A stretch of DNA of 32,171 bases from Myxococcales bacterium (GCA_030681895.1 JAUXRI010000020.1:1-32171), one strand, 5' to 3'. Counted from the stretch's first letter, positions 1 through 7,658 are shown. A program made the numbers and translations. Notes: a model not told the origin generated them from the letters alone.

Positions 1-861
1 CTGGCGTTCGGCGCGCAAGGCGGTCAACAGCTTCTGCTCGATGGTGCCGCGCACCTCTGCGAGCTCGCGTTTCCGCGCGGGCTTCTTCTCGATGAGCTTG
101 AAGAGATGAAACCCGTATTCGGTCGACACGACCTCGCTGACCTGGCCCGCGCCCAGGCGGAAGATGGCGTCGTCGAAGGCCTGGGGCAGCTCTCCACGCT
201 TGAAGAAGCCCAGGTCGCCGCCCACCTTCGCATCGGGTGACAACGAGTAGCGCCGCGCCAGGTCCGGGAACTTCTTGCCCTGCCAGAGGAGCTGCTGGAG
301 CCGCTTGGCTTCGTCGAGGCCCTTCACGACGATCTGCTGTGCGTGCAGCTGCTCCGGCTCCATCCACGCGTCGGGGTTCTCGTCGTAGGCGGCGCGAATC
401 TGCTCCTCGGTCACCGCCACGCGCGAGAAGACCTGATCGGCCAGGAGCCGCTCGACGATCAGCTGCTCGCGGGTGCGGCGCGCGAGCTCGGTGCGTGAGG
501 TCTGGCTCTGCGCGAGCGCCGTGTCGAACGTGCCGGCGGGGTACTCGCTCGTCAACGCGAGCACGCGGCGGTCGACCTCTTCCGGGCTGACCTGCACCTG
601 CGCCTCACGCGCCGCCTGGAGCAACACGTGCCGCTCCACCATCGTCTCGAGCAGCGCCTGCTTGAAGGGCTCGATCTGCTCGGGCGAGCGGGGCGCGGCG
701 CCCTCCATGGCCTGTGATTCACGAGAGAGCTCTCGCTCGAAGTCGGCCTTGGCGATGACCTCGCCATTGACGGTCGCCACGACGTTGCCGTCCTGCTGCG
801 GCTTCTGCTGTTGAGAGCAGGCCGTCACGAGCAGCAGTGGCATCACGAGCGCGCGGATCAT
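1..861 (-). CDS. Parvulin-type peptidyl-prolyl cis-trans isomerase lipoprotein (SurA/PpiC-like), 3' end outside window
   Basis: Periplasmic foldase that probably isomerises Xaa-Pro bonds and escorts outer-membrane proteins. The frame is open from ATG 861 to base 1 (287 codons) and continues past the edge. Residues 1-15 form a lipoprotein signal with a lipobox ending VTAC, followed by a short Gln-rich linker. Residues about 25-150 are a charged helical SurA_N-like region. From about residue 165 the PpiC rotamase domain is clear: a HAQQIVVK strand, KFPDLARRYS, GGDLGFFKRGELP and EYGFHLFKLIEKKP. It is the last visible gene of a minus-strand run that starts with the YceI gene at 3257, and it lies 62 bp after the MYXO-CTERM cytochrome gene. 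No clear Shine-Dalgarno precedes it. Family assignment is firm; clients are inferred. It could equally be called a PrsA-like lipoprotein foldase. Confidence 0.9.
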   Translation of the reverse strand, partial: MIRALVMPLLLVTACSQQQKPQQDGNVVATVNGEVIAKADFERELSRESQAMEGAAPRSPEQIEPFKQALLETMVERHVLLQAAREAQVQVSPEEVDRRVLALTSEYPAGTFDTALAQSQTSRTELARRTREQLIVERLLADQVFSRVAVTEEQIRAAYDENPDAWMEPEQLHAQQIVVKGLDEAKRLQQLLWQGKKFPDLARRYSLSPDAKVGGDLGFFKRGELPQAFDDAIFRLGAGQVSEVVSTEYGFHLFKLIEKKPARKRELAEVRGTIEQKLLTALRAERQ

Positions 862-923
862 CGTCGCCGCGCGGGTTACCAACAAAGCCGTGAAGGGTAC
901 AGGCCCCGAGGGAAAACGGTCGT

Positions 924-1442
924 TCAGCGACGCCGGCGCAGGAGCAACAGCACCGCCGCCAGACCGATGGCGCCCGGCACCACGTTCGCGCCGCAGCCGT
1001 ACCGGATGGGGCCCAGCGTCACGCCGCCGCCGCCCTCACCAGTGCCTCCACCGCCGGCCCCGCCGCCCATCGAGCCGGCGTCAGAGGTCGAGCAGTCGCC
1101 GCCCCGGTTCGGGTTGGTGGGCATCGGCATCGCCTTGAGCTCTGCGATGTCGGAGCACCCGTCCATGTCGCTGTCGGTGGCGGCCGTCTCGAGCGCCGTC
1201 AGCGCGCTGCGCAGCGATGCTTCGTTGTTCGCCGCGAGCCCCTGCATGCGCATGGCACGGCCGAACGGCGTGGTGACGGTGCCGGTGGTGGTCGCGCCGT
1301 TGAGGTGGCACACCGCGCAGACGCCAGGCGGCGGGCCGCCCATCATCAGCTCGGTCTGCATCACGCCCGTGAAGGTCGGCGTCGCCGTGGCGACCGACGC
1401 GACGAGGACCGAACCCAGAATCACTGCTCGCTGGAAGGTCAT
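924..1442 (-). CDS. Small exported mono-heme protein with MYXO-CTERM-like anchor
   Basis: A 172-residue protein. Residues 1-20 are a signal peptide ending near ATATP. One CAVCH heme-c motif follows, then a TPFGRA motif about 12 residues on. Next come an Asp-rich segment resembling a calcium/thrombospondin-type loop (DSDMDGCSD), a Gly/Ser-rich linker, and a C-terminal YGCG motif, hydrophobic helix and RRRR tail. That tail matches the MYXO-CTERM class known from myxobacteria, where cleavage and attachment deliver proteins to the cell surface. Its ATG lies 8 bp after the stop of the barrel gene, so the two are almost certainly co-transcribed. The CAVCH...TP.GRA segment is also present at the N-terminus of that barrel. 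I infer a surface electron carrier or redox partner; no enzyme domain is visible. Confidence 0.8.
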   Translation of the reverse strand: MTFQRAVILGSVLVASVATATPTFTGVMQTELMMGGPPPGVCAVCHLNGATTTGTVTTPFGRAMRMQGLAANNEASLRSALTALETAATDSDMDGCSDIAELKAMPMPTNPNRGGDCSTSDAGSMGGGAGGGGTGEGGGGVTLGPIRYGCGANVVPGAIGLAAVLLLLRRRR

Positions 1443-1450
1443 CGTGGCCT

Positions 1451-2647
1451 CTAGAGGAAGAAGTGCAGCTGGGCGAGGAGGGTGAAGCTCGTCGTCGCCG
1501 GGTCGGGCGCGGGCTGCGAGTTGCGGCGCAGAATACCGTCGAGCCGCACCTCGACGTGTGGGAGCACGTACCAGGCGGCAGAGACCCACCCACCGACCGA
1601 GGGACCGCGTTCGCCAGAGCCCGTGTGTTTGCCTTCGAGCGAGGCGATCAGGTGCAACCCCTGCATCAGCTCGACGTCGCCCTGAAGCAACGCGGCGAAG
1701 CCGAGGCGGTCGATGCGGGTCGGCTGCTGCCACGCGAGGAAGTCGACCTCTGCGAGCAGCGCGAGCGGCTCGGTCGGGCTCCAGCGGGCGGTGATGCCGT
1801 GTGCGTGACGCGTCTGCGGAAGCTGGAAGACCGGGTCGGCGCGCGCTCCGGTGATGAGGCTCGAGACGCCCAGGTAGAACTTCGAGCCAACGGCGTACTC
1901 GGCGAAGGCGGAGTAGCCGCGCTCCCGGTACGCGTCGGGGCCGAGCTGGTAGTTGCCAAGCAGGCCCATCACCTCGCCGCGCAGGCGCTCGCCGTTGTAG
2001 CTGGCGGCGATGCCGACCTGCTGATCGAGGTTGGTGTCGGTGTTGGTCGAGTCGCGCACCCACATGAAGTGCTCGTTGTTCCGCAGGCCGAACGGCAGGA
2101 ACATTCGCCCTGCGCGCACCATCACGGCTTCGTCGTTGAAGGTGGCGCCCGCCCAGAACTCGCGCGCGACCCACTGGGCGCCGCAGGGGGTATCGCCTCC
2201 GCACACCGGGAGAATGGCCGCCGCGCCCACCTGGCGAAGGCCCACGCCCGTCGTGGCGTGAAAGACGAAGCGGTCGACCTTCACCGTGCCGTACAAGTCA
2301 GCCGCCATGAAGAGCGGGCGCACGTCACCCTTTGGGGTGACGGGAATCAGCGCCCCACCACGGAAGTTGCCCGACAGGTTGAGCACTTCCGGCAGATCGA
2401 TGAACCACAGGAACCGGGTCGTCGGGCTGGGCTCCTGCGCTTCTTCTTCGGTGGGCTTCTTGAGCTTCCACCGCAGCAGCACGTCCGACTGGGCGCGCCC
2501 GTACGGGGTCAGCTGGCCGGCTCCGGAGGGGTCGACGTGGCAGACGGCGCACGATTGGTAGTCGTGCTTCACCATCCACGGGAATGCGTCAGCAGACGAG
2601 CCCACCAGGCCCAGCGCGACCGCCACCAACCAACCAAGTCGTCTCAA
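1451..2647 (-). CDS. Outer-membrane beta-barrel protein with an N-terminal heme-c motif
   Basis: A 398-residue protein. A signal peptide (residues 1-21, ending SADA) is followed by SCAVCH around residue 34, a single c-type heme attachment site, and then LTPYGRA. The remainder has alternating hydrophobic and polar strands rich in aromatic and Gly residues (for example FREFWAGATF-like patterns and DRLGFAALLQGDVEL). It ends in LLAQLHFFL, a C-terminal aromatic strand typical of barrels recognised by BamA. About 350 residues is enough for a 14-18-stranded porin-like barrel. The YceI gene ends 40 bp upstream, and the small CAVCH MYXO-CTERM gene starts 8 bp downstream. A heme at the periplasmic mouth of a barrel suggests transmembrane electron transfer or heme-dependent sensing; this is inference. 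I do not recognise a named family. Confidence 0.8.
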   Translation of the reverse strand: MRRLGWLVAVALGLVGSSADAFPWMVKHDYQSCAVCHVDPSGAGQLTPYGRAQSDVLLRWKLKKPTEEEAQEPSPTTRFLWFIDLPEVLNLSGNFRGGALIPVTPKGDVRPLFMAADLYGTVKVDRFVFHATTGVGLRQVGAAAILPVCGGDTPCGAQWVAREFWAGATFNDEAVMVRAGRMFLPFGLRNNEHFMWVRDSTNTDTNLDQQVGIAASYNGERLRGEVMGLLGNYQLGPDAYRERGYSAFAEYAVGSKFYLGVSSLITGARADPVFQLPQTRHAHGITARWSPTEPLALLAEVDFLAWQQPTRIDRLGFAALLQGDVELMQGLHLIASLEGKHTGSGERGPSVGGWVSAAWYVLPHVEVRLDGILRRNSQPAPDPATTSFTLLAQLHFFL

Positions 2648-2687
2648 AAAGCTACCCCTCCAGCAGACGAGCGCGAAACGAGCGCCG

Positions 2688-3257
2688 TTAGTTCTTCTTC
2701 ACGCTGAACGTCGTGAGCACCGTGATGTCAGGCTTCACCGTGATGCCCATGTAGCTGGGGACCTTGACGTCGTACTCGTTGAAGTTGACCGGAGCCTCGC
2801 CGACGATCGTGTAGACGCCGCCCGCGTTGGTGATCTTGTACTTGAACGAGATCTCCTTCGACTTGCCGTGCAGCGCGAAGGTGCCTTTGGGCAGCTTGCC
2901 GTCGACGCTCTCGGAGGTCTTGCCGTCTTCGGGCCACGTCACCGCATCGAAGGGGACCGTGAGCGTCGCCGACGGGTGCGTCCCGACCTCGAGGTACTTC
3001 TCGCGCATGTGTTTGTCGCGCAGGTCGATTCCGGTCTCGAGGTCCTTCAGGCCCACCACCACCGTCAGGGCCTTGCCGTCGTCCTTCACGTCGACGCTCT
3101 TCGTCTTGCCCTCGATCTTGAAGCCGGCCGGGCCCTTGCCCAGGAACGAGGCGACGCTGTCTCCCGTCTTGGTCCACCCCGCCATGGCGGTTCCCGCGAA
3201 CACCAGCACTGCAGTCGTCACCAACGCACGGAGTGAAGTCAGACGGAGTGAAGTCAT
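2688..3257 (-). CDS. YceI-family periplasmic protein
   Basis: A 189-residue protein. The signal peptide ends near AMA around residue 27. The mature part has the YceI lipocalin-like pattern: GWTKTGDSVASFLGKGP, an FKIEGKTKSVDV strand, 'DLRDKHMREKYLEV..HPSATL', then an FALHGKSKEISFKYKI strand and a C-terminal EYDVKVPSYMGITVKPDI segment. Family members bind isoprenoid-type lipids in the periplasm, and some occur in electron-transport operons. I chose ATG 3257 because a GGGACC Shine-Dalgarno-like run precedes it; the frame stays open to 3323, but that extension has no signal character. The start region contains a 15-bp tandem duplication that encodes two TSLR units. It is the first gene of the minus-strand run that continues to the barrel, the MYXO-CTERM cytochrome and the foldase. 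Confidence 0.88.
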   Translation of the reverse strand: MTSLRLTSLRALVTTAVLVFAGTAMAGWTKTGDSVASFLGKGPAGFKIEGKTKSVDVKDDGKALTVVVGLKDLETGIDLRDKHMREKYLEVGTHPSATLTVPFDAVTWPEDGKTSESVDGKLPKGTFALHGKSKEISFKYKITNAGGVYTIVGEAPVNFNEYDVKVPSYMGITVKPDITVLTTFSVKKN

Positions 3258-3287
3258 GAACGGTCCCTTTCGAAACGGAGCGAAGTC
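3229..3287. repeat. Three 12-bp near-identical direct repeats around the YceI start
   Basis: CGGAGTGAAGTC occurs at 3229-3240 and 3244-3255, and with one mismatch (CGGAGCGAAGTC) at 3276-3287. The first two copies are 15 bp apart and lie inside the first codons of the YceI gene, so they keep the reading frame. The third is 32 bp further on, in the leader. This may be a replication-slippage duplication or a set of regulator half-sites; the sequence cannot decide. Confidence 0.6.
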
Positions 3288-3392
3288 TGCCCCAACCTTG
3301 CGAATTCCCCAACGGAATCGCACGTGTCGCGTTCGACGGACGGCCCGTGTGGATAGTTACAGAGCGGGCGTCAACGCGTCGGGAAAGGCACC

Positions 3393-4676
3393 GTGACGGT
3401 CGAAAAAGGCGTCGCGTTGCCCCAGCCTTTCCCCGATGATGCCCGCCGCCACATGACGACCAGCCGCGCCGAATTTGCACGCCTCGCCAGTGAGTACCTG
3501 CGTGCCCAGGGTGAGGCCCGCCCGATTCACTTCGATGAGGGCTTCTTCCGCCTCGTCGTCGGCGATGGCGACTGGACGAGCTTCATCTCGTTGGATCACG
3601 CGCTCGAGGAATACGAAGCGAACGCGTTGCCCGAGAAGGCGAGGGTGCTCGCGCGCCGCTTCTGGAGCTCGGTGCGACGCGCCAGCCCACCGACCGAAAT
3701 CGAGGTGATTCGCGCGATTCTGCCGAGGGTTCGCGATCGCGCGTGGTTCTCGGCCGTTCGACGTCAGGCCGAGCTCGAGCTGGGGGCCGACGAAGGCGCC
3801 ATCGACGAGGTGATGCTGCCGCACCGCGTGCTCAACGACGAGCTGGCCGCCCACCTCGCGTTCGATCTGCCCACCTCGGTGATGGAGATCGGCCCCGATC
3901 GCCTCGAGGCGTTCGGCCTGAACTTCGACGAGCTGTTCGAGCGCGCCGTCGAGAACCTGCGTGAACGCCCGCGGCTCGACTTCGAGCAGCCCGACACGTC
4001 CGTCGCCGCCTTCGTGTCGCCGTACCGCGACGGCTTCGACGCCACGCGCATGCTGCTCACCGAGCGGTTCCTCGAGCTGCCCGTGAAGGGCCGGCCCGTC
4101 GTGCTCGCGCCCACCCACGACATCGTGGTGGTCGCCGGTGACGAAGACGAGAACGCGCTCGAGGCCATCGCCACCTGGGGAGAGCAGGCGCTGCTCGAGC
4201 CCAAGCCCCACAGCGCCCATGCGTTCCGGTGGGAAGACGAGCGGTGGAAGCCGTGGCTGCCCGTGCGCATGCACCGCGCCTGGCAGAAGCTCAAGGTGCT
4301 CCAGCTGCAGTCGTTCGCCTCGGCGTACTCGCGCCAGAAAGAGGTGCTCGAGTCGCTGCTCCAGGCGAACGGCCACACCATCTTCGTGGCCAGCCTTCGA
4401 GCGTTCCGCACGCCCGGTGGAGACATCTTCACCAGCACCGCGTGGACTCAGGGCGTCGAGGCGCTGCTCCCGCAGACCGATCGCATCGACTTCGTGCAGC
4501 CCAACCTCGACGGCAAGACAGGCAAGACGTGGTCGACGACGTTCGACGTGGCCCGCAAGGTGGTGCCGCACCTGATGGAGGCCACCGGCGACACGCCCGA
4601 GCGTTGGCGCGTCATCGGCTTCCCGCTCGACTCCGAGCTCGACGAGATGGCGGCGCAGGGCAAGCTGACGGACTGA
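3393..4676 (+). CDS. DUF1444 (YtpQ-like) family protein
   Basis: A 427-residue cytosolic protein with no signal peptide or membrane segment. The overall pattern resembles DUF1444: an N-terminal alpha/beta part with a long charged helix (DHALEEYEANALPEKARVL), a central segment including LPHRVLNDELAAHLAFDLPT, then 'RMLLTERFLELPVKGRPVVLAPTHDIVVVAGDED'-type strands, common to the family, and a C-terminal helical tail. The biochemical role of the family is unknown. I chose GTG 3393 because GGGAAAGG lies 5-12 bases upstream; ATG 3453 (MTTSRAEF) is an alternative that would remove 20 residues. It is transcribed divergently from YceI over 135 bp and convergently with a cytochrome c, with a GC-rich hairpin between the two stops. 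Confidence 0.75.
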   Translation: MTVEKGVALPQPFPDDARRHMTTSRAEFARLASEYLRAQGEARPIHFDEGFFRLVVGDGDWTSFISLDHALEEYEANALPEKARVLARRFWSSVRRASPPTEIEVIRAILPRVRDRAWFSAVRRQAELELGADEGAIDEVMLPHRVLNDELAAHLAFDLPTSVMEIGPDRLEAFGLNFDELFERAVENLRERPRLDFEQPDTSVAAFVSPYRDGFDATRMLLTERFLELPVKGRPVVLAPTHDIVVVAGDEDENALEAIATWGEQALLEPKPHSAHAFRWEDERWKPWLPVRMHRAWQKLKVLQLQSFASAYSRQKEVLESLLQANGHTIFVASLRAFRTPGGDIFTSTAWTQGVEALLPQTDRIDFVQPNLDGKTGKTWSTTFDVARKVVPHLMEATGDTPERWRVIGFPLDSELDEMAAQGKLTD

Positions 4677-4689
4677 AGCCTTCAAACGA

Positions 4690-4722
4690 CACGAGCCCCG
4701 GAGCGATGCCCCGGAGCCCGTG
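4690..4722. terminator. GC-rich hairpin between convergent genes, possible bidirectional terminator
   Basis: The 15-base arms at 4690-4704 and 4708-4722 pair at 12 of 15 positions around a 3-base loop. The hairpin sits midway between the stop of the DUF1444 gene (4676) and the stop of the cytochrome c gene (4744). There is no T-tract on either side, so intrinsic termination is only a suggestion. Confidence 0.45.
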
Positions 4723-4743
4723 AACTTCGAGATCAGCGGTTGA

Positions 4744-5220
4744 TTACTTCTTGGCCGGCTTCTTGTCGGCCGCAGGCGCGGGCGCGACAGGTGCAGCCGC
4801 CGCCGACTTGCTGAGCGAACGCACGAAGGCCGCGACGTCCATCATCTGGGCCTCGTTCATCGCGCCCTTCCAGCTCGCCATGAGCGGCGACTTCCCGTTG
4901 GCGGCGCCGCCTTCCTTGATCATGTTGTAGATGTATTCGTCGGTGACCGTGGCCGCGTGCGCCGCGTCAGCGAAGTTGGCCGGCTTGGGGGTGAGTGCGG
5001 CAGCCGCAGCGCCGTCGCCCTTGCCGAGCTCGCCGTGACACGCCACGCACAGCTCCTTGTACTTCACCTGACCCTTGGCGGCGTCTCCGGTGATGGCGAA
5101 CTTCTTGGCGTCAGCGGCCTTGGCATCGGCCGGCTTGGCGTCAGCAGGCTTGGCCTTGGGCGGCTCGGCGAACGCAGTGAGGGCCACGACGGCCGAGGCA
5201 ACGGCGAGGAACTTCTTCAT
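4744..5220 (-). CDS. Periplasmic c-type cytochrome
   Basis: A 158-residue protein. The signal peptide (MKKFLAVASAVVALTAFA) is followed by an Ala/Lys/Pro-rich low-complexity linker with repeated ADAKPADAK units. The class-I cytochrome c domain starts around residue 45 (GDAAKGQVKYKELCVACHG) and has one CVACH heme site. The probable axial Met lies in SPLMASWKGAMN, and the C-terminal helix is MMDVAAFVRSLS. A second Ala/Pro/Lys tail ends the protein. A textbook GGAGG stands 9 bases before ATG 5220, so the start is secure. It probably shuttles electrons in the periplasm. It lies on the minus strand near the barrel and CAVCH genes but is separated from them by the plus-strand DUF1444 gene, so it is not co-transcribed with them. 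Confidence 0.9.
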   Translation of the reverse strand: MKKFLAVASAVVALTAFAEPPKAKPADAKPADAKAADAKKFAITGDAAKGQVKYKELCVACHGELGKGDGAAAAALTPKPANFADAAHAATVTDEYIYNMIKEGGAANGKSPLMASWKGAMNEAQMMDVAAFVRSLSKSAAAAPVAPAPAADKKPAKK

Positions 5221-5363
5221 GTGTGTAACCTCCAAAGAGACTGCTGGGGTGCGGTCGCACTGACGGGAACGACAGCGCGGCATTCATGCGGGCATCGGGA
5301 GCCAGAAACCAGACGAAAGGGAGCACTTCAAGCTCCGCGTGCGTTTCGGCCATCGGTCTGGCT

Positions 5364-5900
5364 TCAGGGTGCGGCAAGCAACGGCCGGAGATCTTCCAGG
5401 ACTGGCAGATCAGGCGCGAGCAACCGGCCCGATGGCGCACACTTCGCCACCAGCATGCCGGAGCCATCACGCCGCTCGTCGAAGGCCACGAGACTGAAGG
5501 TGACCTGGCTTCGGGGCAGCTCGACGCGGGTGACCGAGAACTGACCCAGCACGCCCGCGCCGTCGAGCACGCCGCGCACCAGGCCGGCACGAACGTCGAT
5601 CTCGAGGAAGACGCCGAGGGCAGCGAGGCGAAGATCACGAATGGCGGCGAGGCCCGCGACGAGGGTGGTGGCGCCGAACAGGACGATGAGGCTCGAGGTG
5701 AGCACCCACAGGTCGTCGGCGGTGGCGCTCGCGCCGAGGAGCGCGAGGGTGACGGCGAGACAGCCACCCATCACGACCAGCCGGCTCACCGCGCGCCGGC
5801 GATCGACCGCTGACGCACGAGCGAACCGCAGCGAGCCATCGCGGGAGAGGCGTTCGAGCACCCAGCCATCGCCGAGCGAGTCTCCCTGCGCGAGCGGCAT
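5364..5900 (-). CDS. Two-helix membrane protein of unknown function
   Basis: A 178-residue protein starting at ATG 5900, only 2 bp after the stop of the PPK2 gene (5903), so it is translationally coupled to it. The N-terminal 38 residues are polar (GDGWVLERLSRDGSLRFARAS). Two hydrophobic helices follow at about residues 40-60 and 66-88, with a short Asp-containing loop between them. The C-terminal 90 residues are soluble and strand-rich (VFLEIDVRAGLVRGVLDG, ELPRSQVTFSLVAFDERRD). This topology, helices then a short PH-like strand domain, is common among small bacterial membrane proteins, but I do not recognise a named family. The pairing with a polyphosphate kinase is the only functional hint. 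Confidence 0.75.
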   Translation of the reverse strand: MPLAQGDSLGDGWVLERLSRDGSLRFARASAVDRRRAVSRLVVMGGCLAVTLALLGASATADDLWVLTSSLIVLFGATTLVAGLAAIRDLRLAALGVFLEIDVRAGLVRGVLDGAGVLGQFSVTRVELPRSQVTFSLVAFDERRDGSGMLVAKCAPSGRLLAPDLPVLEDLRPLLAAP

Positions 5901-5902
5901 CG

Positions 5903-6694
5903 TCAGGTGTCGAGCGCCTCGATGGCGTGACGGAGCACCGTCAGCCGCGCGTAGCGCTTGTCGTTGGCCGGCACGACGACCCACGGCGCATCGGGCCGGT
6001 GGGTGCGGTCGAACATGTCCTGGTACGCCGAGGTGTAGTCCTTCCAGCGCTTGCGGTTGCGCCAGTCGTCGTCACCGATCTTGAAGTTCTTGATGGGGTC
6101 CTTCTCGCGGTCCTTGAAGCGCTGCAGCTGCTCGTCTTGATCGATGTGCAGGAAGAACTTCACCATCGTGCAGCCGTCTTCGGTGTGCATGCGCTCGAAG
6201 GCGTTGATCTCGTCGTAGGCGCGCTGCCACTGGGGGTTCGCGGCGAAGCCCTCGACGCGCTCGACGAGCACGCGGCCGTACCAGCTGCGATCGAAGATGG
6301 CGATGGTGCCTCGGGGCGGCATGCGGGTGGCGAAGCGCCAGAGGTAGTGATGCGCGCGCTCTTCTTCTCCAGGCGCAGCGATGGGCCACACCTTGTAGCC
6401 GCGAGGGTCCATCAAGGCCGTCATGCGCTTGATGGCGCCGCCTTTGCCCGCGGCGTCCCACCCTTCGAAGACGAAGATCGCGCGCCGCTTCTCGAGCCAG
6501 TACCGCACCTGCAGCTCGAAGAGGCGCTCCTGCAGATCGAGGATCTCGGCGTCGGCCGCTTTCCGGTCGGGGGCCTCGAGGGAGAGGTCGACGTCGTCGA
6601 GATCGAGCGTGCCTGGCTTGAACACCTCGAAGTCGTACGAAAGAGGAGTCGCGTCGGAGAACCGCTTGCTCTTGTTCGCCTTCTTGGAGCCCAT
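5903..6694 (-). CDS. ppk2: Polyphosphate kinase 2 family protein (PPK2)
   Basis: A cytosolic enzyme that transfers phosphate between polyphosphate and nucleotides. Visible motifs are Walker A (FEGWDAAGKGGAIKR, about residue 75 from ATG 6694), a PHHYLWRF-type segment (HHYLWRFATRMPPRG), Walker B (FDRSWYGRVLVERVEGF) and the lid (KFFLHIDQDEQLQRFKDRE, then the DDDWRNRKRW segment). The GWDAAGKGG and FDRSWYGRVLVERVEG wording is closest to my memory of the polyphosphate:AMP phosphotransferase (class II) half-domain, although this protein is single-domain; the subclass is inference. I chose ATG 6694 (MGSKKANKSKRF). ATG 6763 has a better Shine-Dalgarno (GCGAGG) and would add 23 residues, overlapping the divergent YkvA gene start. 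It is followed without a gap by a membrane protein gene. Confidence 0.9.
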   Translation of the reverse strand: MGSKKANKSKRFSDATPLSYDFEVFKPGTLDLDDVDLSLEAPDRKAADAEILDLQERLFELQVRYWLEKRRAIFVFEGWDAAGKGGAIKRMTALMDPRGYKVWPIAAPGEEERAHHYLWRFATRMPPRGTIAIFDRSWYGRVLVERVEGFAANPQWQRAYDEINAFERMHTEDGCTMVKFFLHIDQDEQLQRFKDREKDPIKNFKIGDDDWRNRKRWKDYTSAYQDMFDRTHRPDAPWVVVPANDKRYARLTVLRHAIEALDT

Positions 6695-6761
6695 GGCCGA
6701 ACAGTCTGCGTCGCTTGGGCGGCGGGTGAAATGGATTTCGCGGCCCTTCGTTCCCAAAGCC

Positions 6762-7055
6762 ATGAACCTCGCCCAGATTCGACGCTACTTCCGTGATGAG
6801 CAGGTGCCTGGCTGGCGGAAGTTCGTCGTGGTCGGCGCGGTCGCGTACGTGCTCCTGCCGATCGACCTCATTCCTGACCTCGTGCCGGTGTTGGGGTGGC
6901 TCGACGACATCGGCGCCATCGGCGCGGCGCTGACCTTCTTGTCTCGAGACGTCTCGAGTCACGCCGCGAAAGAGAAGGCGATTCCGGCGGTGTCGAGTGA
7001 GTCGTCGGGCACCGGCGTGCAGATCGTTGACGCGCGACCGATGCGCGTTCGCTGA
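6762..7055 (+). CDS. YkvA-like DUF1232 membrane protein
   Basis: A 97-residue protein. After a basic amphipathic start (RRYFRDEQVPGWRKF) comes the DUF1232 hairpin: VVVGAVAYVLLPIDLIPDLV, then VLGWLDDIGAIGAALTFL. This is the invariant P-x-D-L-I-P-D helix-turn-helix of the family, predicted to insert in the inner membrane. The polar tail (about residues 63-97) is variable. The family function is unknown. The ATG at 6762-6764 shares the CATG at 6761-6764 with the upstream alternative start of the PPK2 gene on the other strand, so the two genes are divergent with very little promoter room. Confidence 0.85.
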   Translation: MNLAQIRRYFRDEQVPGWRKFVVVGAVAYVLLPIDLIPDLVPVLGWLDDIGAIGAALTFLSRDVSSHAAKEKAIPAVSSESSGTGVQIVDARPMRVR

Positions 7056-7064
7056 AGACGACGG

Positions 7065-7658
7065 CTATGGCTCGAGCAGCTTGTCGAGCGGCAGCGCGCC
7101 GCTCACCGTGACGACCCGGCTGTCGAGCACGCGCTGGCACTCCTCGGGAGCGGTGTCGCTCGAGAGACACACGACTGAGATGGTGTGCACCCGTTTGCTC
7201 TCGGCGCCGATCCACAACCTCAAACACGTGTGGTTCAGCACCTTCTGATTCTTCCCCGACTTCGTGACGAAGCACGCCTCGTGTGAGTCGCCGATGACGC
7301 TGGTCGTCGACGAGACCGTCTCGAGGTCGCTCTCCTTCAGGGCCAGCTTCAACTCGGCGAGCGTGCCTTCGATCACCTTCGAGGCCTGGAGCGGCTTCAT
7401 CATGCTGGGCCGCACCGCCGTGCGCTGCAGGTACATCCACGGCATCGGAGCGTCGGGTGGCTTTCGCCCCACCATCGAGACCTCGACGCTGGGGTCTGCG
7501 GCTTGCGCGGCTTCGCGGAGCGTCTCGACCCGCTCCGGGTCCATCGGCACGAAGTCACCCGGCACGGTCGCCGACACGCCGTCGATGGTGACCGCGACAC
7601 GCTCTTTCTTACAGGCCGTGACGGAGAGCAGCACCGGGAGCAGCAAGAGCGTTCGCAC
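7065..7658 (-). CDS. Lipoprotein of unknown function
   Basis: A 197-residue protein starting at GTG 7658. Residues 1-16 are a lipoprotein signal with lipobox SVTAC, followed by KKERVAVTIDGVSATVPGDF. The mature domain mixes strands and helices and keeps two further Cys pairs (HEACFVTKSG with NHTCLRLW, and VVCLSSDTAPEECQRVL), which probably form disulfides in the periplasm. No enzymatic motif is visible and I do not recognise the family. The gene follows the secretin N-domain-like gene by 39 bp on the same strand and ends 9 bp from the stop of the convergent YkvA gene. Confidence 0.72.
   Translation of the reverse strand: MRTLLLLPVLLSVTACKKERVAVTIDGVSATVPGDFVPMDPERVETLREAAQAADPSVEVSMVGRKPPDAPMPWMYLQRTAVRPSMMKPLQASKVIEGTLAELKLALKESDLETVSSTTSVIGDSHEACFVTKSGKNQKVLNHTCLRLWIGAESKRVHTISVVCLSSDTAPEECQRVLDSRVVTVSGALPLDKLLEP

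Noticed and set aside
1463..2707. Long plus-strand open frame of 414 codons
   Set aside because: It is antisense to the heme-barrel gene; its product is Arg/Val/Glu-rich low-complexity sequence, as expected from the reverse of GC-rich codons, with no motif.
3357..4685. Minus-strand open frame of 442 codons
   Set aside because: Mirror of the DUF1444 gene; His/Arg/Glu-rich with no fold signature, and the plus-strand protein has family motifs.
5221..5363. Possible small gene between the cytochrome and membrane-protein genes
   Set aside because: The minus-strand frame here runs into the cytochrome gene out of frame, has no ribosome site and no recognisable product.
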